From: CAZWES01 sp964632395
Lineage (GTDB): Bacteria; Patescibacteriota; Gracilibacteria; Peribacterales; Peribacteraceae
Length of the DNA: 35,146 nucleotides
Assembly (NCBI GenBank): GCA_964632395.1
Contig: CAZWES010000014.1
Coordinates: 1 to 35,146, forward strand
Direction: 5' to 3'
This document shows, one piece after another, positions 7,356-14,144 of the stretch (position 1 is its first letter; each line of letters starts with the position of its first letter). A model generated the notes under the pieces. The model was not told the origin of the DNA, did not search any database, and saw only the letters and a program-made list of their open reading frames with translations. Both the position numbers and the translations under genes were made by a program.

Positions 7356-8642
7356 ATGTTCACTATTGCTCAGATAAAAGATAAGGCCTTGGCATTCCTC
7401 AAGTCACTCCGCACCCTCTCCATCCAACGCATCGGCATCATCTTATTTCTGGTAGGGAGTATTGTGCTTTTTTTCACGGTTCTGATGGTTGCCATTCCTT
7501 CTGCAACAATCAAAATTTGGCCTACGGTAAGTCTTGTTAGCCATACGGCGAATGTAGTTTTGGTTTCCTCCGGAGCAGTGCTGGAAGTTGAGCCAAAGCA
7601 TTCCATCCCCCTTATTCAGATAGAGCCGACGGTCGAAAAAACCTTAAACTTTACAGAGATCAGCAAAAAGTTTTTAGGGGAAAATGCGGAGGTGGAAATG
7701 ACATTGGTAAACGAAACTGACGAACCTTATATACTTCGCTCAGGTACTCGCCTGGTCAATCAGGCCGGAATGATATTCAAGACTCTGGCATCAGCGGAAA
7801 TTCCTCCTGCACAAGGGCTTGCACCCGGAACTTTTCGTGTTCAGGCACGCGCAATGGCAAAGGATCTTTATGGACAGATAACAGGTGAACGCGGAAATGT
7901 TCCTGCCGGGCTCAAATGGGAAATTCCGGGGCTCTCGCTTGAGGAAAGAAAACTCGTATATGCAAGGAATGCGGAGGACGCTGTCGGCGGGATCACACGC
8001 TACGGAAGGGAGCTGCACGAGGACGATCTGGAGCTTGCAAGCAGGCAAATTGAACAGGAATTAATCAGCCTTGCAAAGGAAAAAACTGAAGAGCGTGTCG
8101 CGTTCCTGCGAGAGGAGGAGGGGAGGGGTTATGTTGTCCTTCAGTATGATGTTTTGACGAGTATTACAATGAGTGGTTTTGTACTGCCAACTGATCTGAT
8201 TGGTGAAGAGGTTGATTCGGTTCCCGTTACTGGTACCTTAACGTATTCCGTACTCGCTTATGATAAAGACGCGCTTTTGGATCTTCTTATGCCGGGGCTC
8301 GAGCAACACGTGGAAGATGGCCGATTTTTGATAAGTGATAGCGTGGTTACGGAAGGAATCTCTGTTCACGTAATTGAGTATGATGACGATCTCGCGTGGG
8401 TAAAAATTACAGCAGAGCTAACCGGCAAGCAACGCTCTGTTCTCGCACCAACAACACGCACTGGCCGCGCATTCACGGAGCGCGTGCGGGAGATGGTAAA
8501 AGGCAAAAGCGTTAATGACGCGATGCGCATACTGCAGAATTTCCCAGAAGTTGAGCGCGTGGATATTTCGGTTTGGCCTCCGTGGAGAAAAAAACTACCA
8601 TCACTCATGAGTAATATTGTTATTGTTTCCAAGGGTTCATAA
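7356..8642 (+). CDS. Membrane-anchored baseplate-J-like protein
   Basis: The 428-residue protein has a short cytosolic N-terminus and one transmembrane helix at about residues 26-48; the rest is presumably exported. The region about 115-215 (EVEMTLVNETDEPYILRSGTRLV, then LAPGTFRVQARAMAKDLYGQITGERGNVPAG and WEIPGLSLEERKLVYARNAEDAVGG) follows the pattern of baseplate J-like domains that CPR genomes often carry as membrane proteins. The following helix (EDDLELASRQIEQEL) fits the same architecture. Function in CPR is unknown; phage baseplate J proteins are wedge components. No Shine-Dalgarno lies before the ATG. Its stop TAA overlaps the next ATG by one base (TAATG), so the two genes are translationally coupled. 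Confidence 0.75.
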   Translation: MFTIAQIKDKALAFLKSLRTLSIQRIGIILFLVGSIVLFFTVLMVAIPSATIKIWPTVSLVSHTANVVLVSSGAVLEVEPKHSIPLIQIEPTVEKTLNFTEISKKFLGENAEVEMTLVNETDEPYILRSGTRLVNQAGMIFKTLASAEIPPAQGLAPGTFRVQARAMAKDLYGQITGERGNVPAGLKWEIPGLSLEERKLVYARNAEDAVGGITRYGRELHEDDLELASRQIEQELISLAKEKTEERVAFLREEEGRGYVVLQYDVLTSITMSGFVLPTDLIGEEVDSVPVTGTLTYSVLAYDKDALLDLLMPGLEQHVEDGRFLISDSVVTEGISVHVIEYDDDLAWVKITAELTGKQRSVLAPTTRTGRAFTERVREMVKGKSVNDAMRILQNFPEVERVDISVWPPWRKKLPSLMSNIVIVSKGS

Positions 8643-9235
8643 TGTTTCTCAAACGCTTAAGTCGAGTCATCATAGGCCTGATAATAATGACTTTTGGGCT
8701 TGCTATAGCCATTTTCAGCACCAGCGTCATTTTTGTAATCGTAAGTTTTGCAGGCAATGCGGAGTTTCCTGTGGATTGTGCCGTGGTCTTCGGATCGGCG
8801 GTGCATAGGGGCAGAGAAGCGGGTCCCGGCATCTCGCGCAGAGTGGAAACAGCCGTTCACCTAAACCAAAAGGGTAGTCTTGATCGTCTGTTTTTGACCG
8901 GAGGAATTGGAGAGGGGAACGCCTTAAGTGAAGCGCGTGTTATGCGAAATGTTGCATTGAAGATGGGAGTTGATCCGGAAATTATCACTCTGGAGGAAGG
9001 AGCGTCATCTACGTGGGAAAACATAGAATTCATAAAACCTTTTGTTGAGGATTGTGATGGAGTTGTTGGAATTTCCGACCGATATCACCTGGCGCGCATC
9101 AAATTGATCGCATGGATGCAGGATGTGGAAATGATGACGCATCCAGCGGACCGCATTGCACCGTTTAGATTCGAGATTTGGTCGATTTTGAGGGAGGCGG
9201 TTGGAGTGATTTTCTATGGATTCAGGGTCATTTAG
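8642..9235 (+). CDS. DUF218 (SanA/ElyC/YdcF-like) membrane protein
   Basis: This 197-residue protein has an N-terminal transmembrane helix (about 9-38) followed by a DUF218 domain: CAVVFGSAVHRG (strand and Gly-rich turn), RVETAVHL, LFLTGGIGEGNALSEARVM, ITLEEGASSTWENIEF and GISDRYHLARIKLIA. These are the positions conserved in SanA, ElyC and YdcF. Those E. coli proteins affect envelope permeability and peptidoglycan precursor metabolism, but the biochemical activity is not firmly known. Start overlap with the preceding gene (TAATG) implies coupled translation. A large palindromic repeat begins 17 nt after the stop. Confidence 0.88.
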   Translation: MFLKRLSRVIIGLIIMTFGLAIAIFSTSVIFVIVSFAGNAEFPVDCAVVFGSAVHRGREAGPGISRRVETAVHLNQKGSLDRLFLTGGIGEGNALSEARVMRNVALKMGVDPEIITLEEGASSTWENIEFIKPFVEDCDGVVGISDRYHLARIKLIAWMQDVEMMTHPADRIAPFRFEIWSILREAVGVIFYGFRVI

Positions 9236-9252
9236 TGTCCATCACCAACGGG

Positions 9253-9484
9253 GTCGCAAAAAATTTTCAATTTTCATGTAACAATTTTCACCTCGCTCCG
9301 CCGTAGCGGTATCGCCAGCTTATCATTTGCATTCTTGCACAGCGCTGGCGATCCGGCTACGCGCCTGCGCGCCGAAGCCGCTACGGCGGCGCAGGCGCGA
9401 AGGCGAGAACAAGTATCAATTTTCAAGGTTCAAATAGAAGACGTTTGAATAATTGAAAATTGATACTTGTAAATTTTCTGCGAC
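9253..9484 (+). repeat. Large nested palindromic element
   Basis: This non-coding stretch is a set of nested inverted repeats. The outer ends GTCGCAAAAAATTTTC (9253-9268) and AAATTTTCTGCGAC (9471-9484) are complementary in their cores. AATTTTC heptamers repeat at 9262-9289. Inner GC-rich arms are CGCCGTAGCGG and CCGCTACGGCG, ATCGCCAGC and GCTGGCGAT, and GCGCCTGCGC and GCGCAGGCGC. A separate hairpin has perfect 18-nt arms at 9409-9426 and 9453-9470. I see no gene. It accounts for most of the intergenic space between the DUF218 gene and the recombinase. Confidence 0.8.
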
Positions 9485-9542
9485 CACCTTTATTTAACGA
9501 ATACGCAATCCCAAGTACCTGTAAAGCCCTATTGAGCATACT

Positions 9543-9572
9543 TTGTGGACAACCCATATACCTTCGTATAAA
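9543..9572 (+). promoter_or_regulatory. Possible xer promoter overlapping the dif-like site
   Basis: TTGTGG (9543-9548) and TATAAA (9567-9572) are 18 nt apart and would drive the recombinase gene. The -10 lies inside the left arm of the dif/lox-like site, so recombinase binding could repress its own gene. Moderate sequence match only. Confidence 0.4.
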
Positions 9573-9591
9573 ATGCATTATACGAACTTAT
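9558..9591 (+). other. dif: dif/lox-like recombination site
   Basis: Left arm ATACCTTCGTATA (9558-9570), 8-bp spacer AAATGCAT (9571-9578), right arm TATACGAACTTAT (9579-9591). Each 13-nt arm differs from the P1 loxP arm at one position; overall 29 of 34 positions agree with loxP. Read as a dif layout (11-6-11, 9561-9588), each arm matches the B. subtilis dif arm at 8 of 11 positions as I recall that sequence. The two 11-nt arms are near-identical to each other (9 of 11), as expected for a site served by one recombinase. It lies 24 bp upstream of the chosen xer start codon. Confidence 0.75.
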
Positions 9592-9614
9592 TTATTTTCA
9601 ACACTGAGTACAAA

Positions 9615-10544
9615 ATGGCTTCAAAAAGCCACTCCCCTCTGCTTAAGGCAATCGATAGATATCTTCTATATCTAGAGTCGGAACTTGGTAAGTCTCCGTT
9701 AACTGTTAAGAACTACCATCATCAACTAAGAGATTTCGGGAAGGCTGCCACGGTCAACTCCCCTTCCAAGATTGATAAGACGGTAATCCGGCAGTATAAG
9801 CAGTATTTACACCGATTTAAGGGGTCAAATGGTCAAGAATTGACTGTTAGGACCAAAAATCATCGTTTGACAGTTCTCAGGGCATTCCTCAGGTATCTGA
9901 TACAGGAGGAAGAGTTGGATGTTTACCCTCCGGACCGCGTTACACGTTTTAAAGAGGATCCAAGGCAGGTAAAAGTTCTCTTCAGCGATCAAATGGAACG
10001 GCTACTTTCAGCTCCTGATGTGAAGACTTTACGAGGCAAACGTGACCTCGCAATCCTCCAGACCTTTTTTTCGACTGGAATGCGTCTCTCGGAACTTGTT
10101 TCACTCGATCGTGATGATATGAACTTTAAAACTCGTGAGATTTCCGTCCGTGGAAAGCGCGGTAAGGTCAGGGTCGTATTTCTCTCCGATGAGGCAGTAT
10201 CCGCTTTGAAGTCATATTTGGATGCTCGCGAGGATGCGCACAATCCCCTTTTCATCCGGATAATGAAAGATATGCCGGATATCGACTCAGAAAAATTCAG
10301 ACTTTCCGTCCGTTCAATCCAAAACATCGTAAAAAAGTATGCGCTTGCGGCTGGCATCGTCACAAATCCATCTCCCCACACTCTGCGACACAGCTTTGCA
10401 ACGGATCTTCTTCGGAATGGTGCAGACTTGCGGTCAGTTCAGGAAATGCTTGGGCATAAGGATTTGAGTACCACGCAGATTTATACGCACGTGACGAATC
10501 CGCAGCTAAAAGAAATTCATAGGAAGTTTCATGGGAAAAAGTGA
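9615..10544 (+). CDS. xer: Tyrosine recombinase, XerC/XerD/XerA type
   Basis: This 309-residue recombinase catalyses site-specific DNA strand exchange, in Xer systems resolving chromosome dimers at dif. An N-terminal SAM-like core-binding domain (about 5-100) precedes the catalytic domain, with Arg157 (TGMRLSEL), Lys181 (VRGKRGK), His255 and Arg258 (HTLRHSFAT), His281 (LGHKDLSTT) and nucleophile Tyr290 (QIYTHV). Length and motifs are those of Xer proteins, not of larger phage integrases or Cre. The start at ATG 9615 gives the usual Xer N-terminus; upstream in-frame codons run through the dif-like site. Only one Xer gene is visible and its nearly symmetric site lies directly upstream, an arrangement like XerS/difSL. 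The gene ends immediately before the stop of the convergent yoeB. Confidence 0.93.
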   Translation: MASKSHSPLLKAIDRYLLYLESELGKSPLTVKNYHHQLRDFGKAATVNSPSKIDKTVIRQYKQYLHRFKGSNGQELTVRTKNHRLTVLRAFLRYLIQEEELDVYPPDRVTRFKEDPRQVKVLFSDQMERLLSAPDVKTLRGKRDLAILQTFFSTGMRLSELVSLDRDDMNFKTREISVRGKRGKVRVVFLSDEAVSALKSYLDAREDAHNPLFIRIMKDMPDIDSEKFRLSVRSIQNIVKKYALAAGIVTNPSPHTLRHSFATDLLRNGADLRSVQEMLGHKDLSTTQIYTHVTNPQLKEIHRKFHGKK

Positions 10545-10805
10545 TCAATAGTGATATCTACATGAAAGAACAACAATGTTTTTGTCATCATCAACCGAAT
10601 AAACGAGCCGATTTGTCTGATCAATCCTGCGTGACCAGCATCCCTGCATGTCGTACTTCAAGGGTTCCGGCTTTCCGATTCCTTTGTATGGATGCTTAAT
10701 TGCATCACGGCAAAGTTTTTTAATCCTTTCATACTTCTTTGGATTTTTCTTCTCCCAATATTGCAAATCCTTATATGCAGGAGGTGTAAATTTTACTTTC
10801 GCCAT
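10545..10805 (-). CDS. yoeB: YoeB/Txe family mRNA interferase toxin
   Basis: The 86-residue toxin is the ribosome-dependent RNase of a type II toxin-antitoxin pair. It aligns over its full length with YoeB: the KPY.G.GKPEPLKY segment with catalytic Glu, WSRRI with Arg, RLVYSV, and the C-terminal CRYHY with the conserved His and Tyr. All expected catalytic positions are present, so it is probably active. It begins 2 nt after the antitoxin stop, and its own stop abuts the stop of the xer gene. Confidence 0.95.
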   Translation of the reverse strand: MAKVKFTPPAYKDLQYWEKKNPKKYERIKKLCRDAIKHPYKGIGKPEPLKYDMQGCWSRRIDQTNRLVYSVDDDKNIVVLSCRYHY

Positions 10806-10807
10806 GG

Positions 10808-11053
10808 CTATACTTCCACGGAAATAGTATTGCCATCGCGCATATCTTTGAGTGAGCGCTCAAGATGCTTTCGGTTATTTGGAGATGCCAGGAGATATGC
10901 CGTTTCCAAAAGTGATGTGTATTCATCCAGCGAAAGTGCAACTGCCTTTCTCCCCTTCCCCCGTGTGATAACAATTTCAGTGACGTCGTCCTCAAGCATT
11001 TGCAAAAATTTTGCAAGGTTCTTTCGGAAGTTGGTGTATGAGACGGTAGTCAT
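10808..11053 (-). CDS. yefM: YefM/Phd family antitoxin
   Basis: This 81-residue protein starts MTTVSYTNFRKNLAKFLQMLEDD, the Phd/YefM DNA-binding N-terminal fold, continues with VTEIVITRGKGRKAVALSLDEYTSLLET, and ends with a variable toxin-wrapping tail. It neutralises YoeB and normally represses its own operon with the toxin as co-repressor. It is the first gene of the pair, behind a near-consensus promoter with an overlapping palindrome at 11063-11088. No Shine-Dalgarno is evident before the ATG. Confidence 0.95.
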   Translation of the reverse strand: MTTVSYTNFRKNLAKFLQMLEDDVTEIVITRGKGRKAVALSLDEYTSLLETAYLLASPNNRKHLERSLKDMRDGNTISVEV

Positions 11054-11062
11054 GGTGCGAAA

Positions 11063-11088
11063 AATAAGTACTTAAATACGTACTTATT
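11063..11088 (-). promoter_or_regulatory. Operator palindrome of yefM-yoeB
   Basis: AATAAGTAC (11063-11071) and GTACTTATT (11080-11088) are perfect 9-nt inverted arms separated by 8 nt. The palindrome overlaps the -10 hexamer and the expected transcript start, the position used by YefM-type autorepressors. Confidence 0.75.
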
Positions 11089-11114
11089 ATAGAGTGAATT
11101 CTACGTGAGTGCAA
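11086..11114 (-). promoter_or_regulatory. Promoter of yefM-yoeB
   Basis: On the minus strand TTGCAC (11109-11114), a 17-nt spacer and a perfect TATAAT (11086-11091). Transcription would start near 11079, inside the operator palindrome, leaving a leader of about 26 nt. Confidence 0.85.
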
Positions 11115-11189
11115 GTGGCAAACTCTGCCCTTGCAACTCCCCTCTCATGCAGTAGCATGTAATCCTCTCATTTAATTACCCAATAAATC

Positions 11190-12020
11190 ATGAAAAATAT
11201 TGCTACGGGCATTGCTGTGCTCTCCATAGGCATTCTTATTTCCGGTTCGGTTTTGGCAAAACCGGATACCACGCGAGTTCCCGCAACAAATACTCATTCC
11301 GGCAAAGTTGTAACGATTCCAGCTCATGCGGTTGAGATGGCTCCGGATGTGTTTAGTCTTGGGGTAGTAGAAGTTGATGGCAGGAAGCTTGAAGGAATCA
11401 TGTTTGTTGACCGTGTGAATAGTGCCAAGGGTGGTAACGGAAAAGGTAAAGGCGGTAAGGGCGGAGGTGATAAGTGTTATGCGCATCTGGCACGTGGGGC
11501 AAAATGGAAGAGTGTAGAATCGTGGGTGCTTAATGCCCAAAATGTCCGTAACCTTAGTGGATCGTTCCTGCTTTCCAACACCACGAACAACATCCAAAAA
11601 TGGGAGAGTGAGGCGGGAGTGGATATTATGGGTGCAGGATCTCTCACAAGCACTCCCCTCTCAGCGGATGAAGTGAGCCCCGATGGCCTAAACGAAATTT
11701 ACTTTGGTGAAATCGAAAGCCCTGGTGCAATTGCAGTTACTATCACGTGGGGAATTTTCGGAGGGCCTCCAAAAGGCCGGGAGCTTGTGGAGATGGATCA
11801 GGTGTATGACCAGGTGGATTTTGCATGGAGCGATAGTGGAGAGGCGGGAAAGATGGATTACGAAAACGTCTCCACGCACGAGCTTGGGCATGGCCTTGGC
11901 ATGGGGCATCCGGATGATTCCTGCACGGAGGAAACAATGTATAGGTTTGCATCCGAAGGTGAGACTAAAAAGAGAGACCTTAATGCCGGAGATATTGCAG
12001 GGATAAAGAGTCTTTATTAA
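11190..12020 (+). CDS. Secreted matrixin-like zinc metalloprotease
   Basis: The 276-residue protein has a signal peptide (residues 1-23, core AVLSIGILISGSVLA). A Gly/Lys-rich insert (about 80-95, alternating GGNGKGKGG) precedes Cys96. The catalytic domain ends with HELGHGLGMGH (His230, Glu231, His234, His240), the extended HExxHxxGxxH zinc site of metzincins, and Met250 in EETMYR fits the Met-turn. The short tail (LNAGDIAGIKSLY) is typical of matrixins, whose C-terminal helix reads DDxxGIxxLY. A protease acting outside the cell is well supported; the substrate is unknown. The Gly/Lys insert could be a flexible charged tether. A strong terminator follows the stop. Confidence 0.9.
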   Translation: MKNIATGIAVLSIGILISGSVLAKPDTTRVPATNTHSGKVVTIPAHAVEMAPDVFSLGVVEVDGRKLEGIMFVDRVNSAKGGNGKGKGGKGGGDKCYAHLARGAKWKSVESWVLNAQNVRNLSGSFLLSNTTNNIQKWESEAGVDIMGAGSLTSTPLSADEVSPDGLNEIYFGEIESPGAIAVTITWGIFGGPPKGRELVEMDQVYDQVDFAWSDSGEAGKMDYENVSTHELGHGLGMGHPDDSCTEETMYRFASEGETKKRDLNAGDIAGIKSLY

Positions 12021-12028
12021 TATTTACT

Positions 12029-12062
12029 CCCGCTCGTGATTGGTCATGGGCGGGGGTTTTTC
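12029..12062 (+). terminator. Rho-independent terminator after the metalloprotease
   Basis: CCCGCTC (12029-12035), 12-nt loop, GGGCGGG (12048-12054), then GG and a run of five T. It ends the transcript of the metalloprotease gene. Confidence 0.85.
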
Positions 12063-12208
12063 TTGTTAAAAACCCCTGTAACAAATGGACACAACCGCTT
12101 ACCTCTTATACTTTTTCTGTTAGCTCTTTCACAAATTCATGGTCCTCTGCATCCAGAATGCTTGTCGCATTTCTTAAGATGCAAGATCGCATTACGAGGA
12201 GAATTTCG

Positions 12209-12784
12209 ATGAAGGTTTTCACAACGTTGCAGGTCGCTAAGATCTGCAAGGTGGCACCGCATGCAGTCAAGAAGTGGTTCGACTGTGGTCGCCTAAAGGG
12301 ATACCGGATTCCCGGTTCCGAGGATCGGCGCATTCCGAGGGAATACCTGATCAAGTTCCTCAAGGAGCATGGCATGCCACTTGGCGAACTCGAGGACGAG
12401 GCAATGGTCAAGGTGCTACTAGTGGCACAAGATCAGGTGATGATCGAGGATTTGAAGAGGCGGGAAATGTCGCCCGAACAGTCGTTCGAGGTCGAAGTCG
12501 TGTCTTGCGGCTTTGACGCTGGGTCTCAGACAGTAACTTTTTGTCCGGATGCCGTTATCGTTGACTTCTCAATCGGCAAGGTGGAAGCCTTGCAGATCTG
12601 CCGGAATCTGCGTAAGAACGAGGACTGCAGCGATACTGTCCTGGTCGCGTTGCTTCCGGACGATGGACAGCCGGTGAGCTTCGACCGAACGGGGATCAAC
12701 GAAATTTGGCAGAAACCGTTTGTTGCACAGATGCTGGCCGAGCGCCTGATAACATTGGTTGGCGCGAAGAAAGAGCTCGTGTAG
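12209..12784 (+). CDS. HTH (MerR/excisionase-type) plus receiver-like regulator
   Basis: In this 191-residue protein, residues 1-55 (FTTLQVAKICKVAPHAVKKWFDCGRLKGYRI... split by GSEDRRIPREYLIKFL) form a winged HTH of the BldC/excisionase class. Residues about 70-190 resemble a response-regulator receiver domain, with VLLVAQDQ as strand 1, an aspartate in DAVIVDFSIG at the phospho-acceptor position, and QKPF supplying the conserved Lys. Strand 1 has one acidic residue where a pair is usual, so phosphorylation is uncertain. The ATG at 12209 follows GAGGAG by about 7 nt, one of the few good Shine-Dalgarno sites here; upstream in-frame ATGs are ignored for that reason. The DNA looks richer in G+C than its neighbours. 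From memory, this HTH-receiver architecture is frequent in Planctomycetes, so transfer is possible. Confidence 0.8.
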   Translation: MKVFTTLQVAKICKVAPHAVKKWFDCGRLKGYRIPGSEDRRIPREYLIKFLKEHGMPLGELEDEAMVKVLLVAQDQVMIEDLKRREMSPEQSFEVEVVSCGFDAGSQTVTFCPDAVIVDFSIGKVEALQICRNLRKNEDCSDTVLVALLPDDGQPVSFDRTGINEIWQKPFVAQMLAERLITLVGAKKELV

Positions 12785-12805
12785 CAATAGCATGATGCTA
12801 TTGCT
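12783..12805 (+). repeat. Perfect hairpin overlapping the regulator stop codon
   Basis: AGCAATAGCA, loop TGA, TGCTATTGCT: 10-bp perfect stem starting within the stop codon. It directly precedes the terminator and may stabilise the mRNA 3' end. Confidence 0.6.
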
Positions 12806-12835
12806 AAAAAGCCCCGGCGTGAGGCCGGGGTTTTT
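12806..12835 (+). terminator. Bidirectional rho-independent terminator
   Basis: Five A, then CCCCGGC (12812-12818), loop GTGAG, GCCGGGG (12824-12830), then five T. The flanking A- and T-tracts allow it to act for the HTH-receiver gene on the plus strand and for read-through from tyrS on the minus strand. Confidence 0.9.
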
Positions 12836-12882
12836 CTTTGTGACCATCATCCGCGCGTGTTGAAAAAATTTATTTTACAACC

Positions 12883-12904
12883 GCGCGGGTAACCGAACCC
12901 GCGC
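12883..12904 (-). repeat. GC-rich hairpin after tyrS
   Basis: GCGCGGGT and ACCCGCGC form an 8-bp stem with a 6-nt loop, 14 nt beyond the tyrS stop. On the minus strand it is followed by an AT-rich stretch with six T but not immediately, so it is a weak terminator candidate. Confidence 0.45.
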
Positions 12905-12918
12905 TACGCCCTCGGTCA

Positions 12919-14061
12919 TCAAAATGTAACCCTCAAAAACTTCCTCTTCCCCACCCGCACAATCCCCTCCTCCACAACCGCATCAACGGAAGTCACCGCT
13001 TTGTCATTAATTTTAATTCCATTTTGCTCAATCAAACGGCGTGCCTCTGCTTTTGAAGAAACTAACTTCTGATCAACCAAAACATCAATCAGCACACTCC
13101 CCTTCTTTACCTTTACCTCCGGCATATCCTCCGGCAAACCCTTCTCTTTAAAAACTGCATCAAACTCACCTGCAGCTTTTTCTGCAGCTTTTTCTCCGTG
13201 GTACAAAGTTACAATCTCGCGGGCGAGGCGGGCTTTTGCATCACGTGGATTGCCACTCAGGATTTGCTTCACCTCATCCATCGGAACATCCGTACAGCAT
13301 TCGAAGTAAGTTTCCATCAGTTCATCATTTATCGACATTAGCTTTCCAAATATGTCGTTTGGTTCGTCATCAATGTAGATACAGTTTTCATAAGATTTAC
13401 TCATTTTTCTGCCATCAGTTCCTTCGATGAGTGGAGTGGTGAGGACGAACTTTTCACGCTTGCCGAATGCTTTTTGCATCGTGCGTCCTGCAAGCATATT
13501 GAACTCCTGATCCGATCCGCCGATTTCCAGGTCTACATCCAGCATAACGGAGTCATACCCCACCATGAGCGGATACAAAAATTCATGAACCGACACGGGT
13601 TTGTCGTTGTTCATCCTTTCTGCGAACATCGCGCGTTCGCTCATCTGCTGCACGGTGAACTTGCTTGCGTGTTCCAGAATCTCTGTGTAAGTCAGCTTTT
13701 CCAGCCACTTGTGGTTGTAGACAACTTCAACTTTATTAAAGTCAATGACTTTGCCTGCTTGCTTTTTATACGTTTTAAAATTCTCTTCTACTTGCTTCTT
13801 TGAAATCGGTTGCCGCAAAGATTCCTGATCCGAGGGGTCGCCGATCATAGCGGTGAAGCTTCCGATAAGAAGAATGGCATGATGTCCCGCGTCTGCAAAA
13901 GCCTGCAGTTTTCTCATGTGAATGGTGTGACCGATGTGTATCTTCCCGCCAGTCGGATCGATGCCCCAGTAGACGCGAAGCTTCTTTTTGGAGGCAAGTT
14001 TCTCTTCCGCGAGTTCTTTCGGGATTACTTTGGCAACGGAACGGGTGAGGAGATCGTTCAT
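12919..14061 (-). CDS. tyrS: Tyrosyl-tRNA synthetase
   Basis: The enzyme charges tRNA-Tyr with tyrosine in two ATP-dependent steps in the cytosol. It has 380 residues. The class I motifs are HIGH at 42-45 (KIHIGHT, preceded by YWGIDPTGG) and KMSKS at 219-223, with the tyrosine-binding segment VGYDSVMLDVDLEIGGSDQ around 167-185. An S4-type RNA-binding domain closes the protein (from about 315: VLIDVLVDQKLVSSKAEARRLIEQ, then VRVGKRKFLRV). Length and motifs are complete. The start ATG lies 9 nt after TACAAT preceded by TGC, an extended -10, so the mRNA probably has almost no leader. It is transcribed alone. Confidence 0.97.
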   Translation of the reverse strand: MNDLLTRSVAKVIPKELAEEKLASKKKLRVYWGIDPTGGKIHIGHTIHMRKLQAFADAGHHAILLIGSFTAMIGDPSDQESLRQPISKKQVEENFKTYKKQAGKVIDFNKVEVVYNHKWLEKLTYTEILEHASKFTVQQMSERAMFAERMNNDKPVSVHEFLYPLMVGYDSVMLDVDLEIGGSDQEFNMLAGRTMQKAFGKREKFVLTTPLIEGTDGRKMSKSYENCIYIDDEPNDIFGKLMSINDELMETYFECCTDVPMDEVKQILSGNPRDAKARLAREIVTLYHGEKAAEKAAGEFDAVFKEKGLPEDMPEVKVKKGSVLIDVLVDQKLVSSKAEARRLIEQNGIKINDKAVTSVDAVVEEGIVRVGKRKFLRVTF

Positions 14062-14070
14062 TGTGGAGAG

Positions 14071-14079
14071 ATTGTAGCA
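14071..14079 (-). promoter_or_regulatory. Extended -10 of tyrS, near-leaderless
   Basis: TGC followed by TACAAT on the minus strand, ending 9 nt before the tyrS ATG; the expected transcript start is within a few bases of the start codon. No convincing -35. Confidence 0.6.
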
Positions 14080-14144
14080 TTATCTGTGCGGGAAGTGTGG
14101 GGTTGTCAGCGTTACGACGTATTCTTCCCACCAACCTCAATTCT

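Noticed and set aside
9544..9552. DnaA-box-like TGTGGACAA, hence a replication origin
   Set aside because: A single near-match with no cluster, no dnaA or dnaN and no AT-rich unwinding region; the dif-like site beside it points to a terminus instead.
9558..9591. Vector contamination carrying loxP
   Set aside because: Five of 34 positions differ from loxP, the flanks are native coding and repeat DNA, and a native Xer gene follows.
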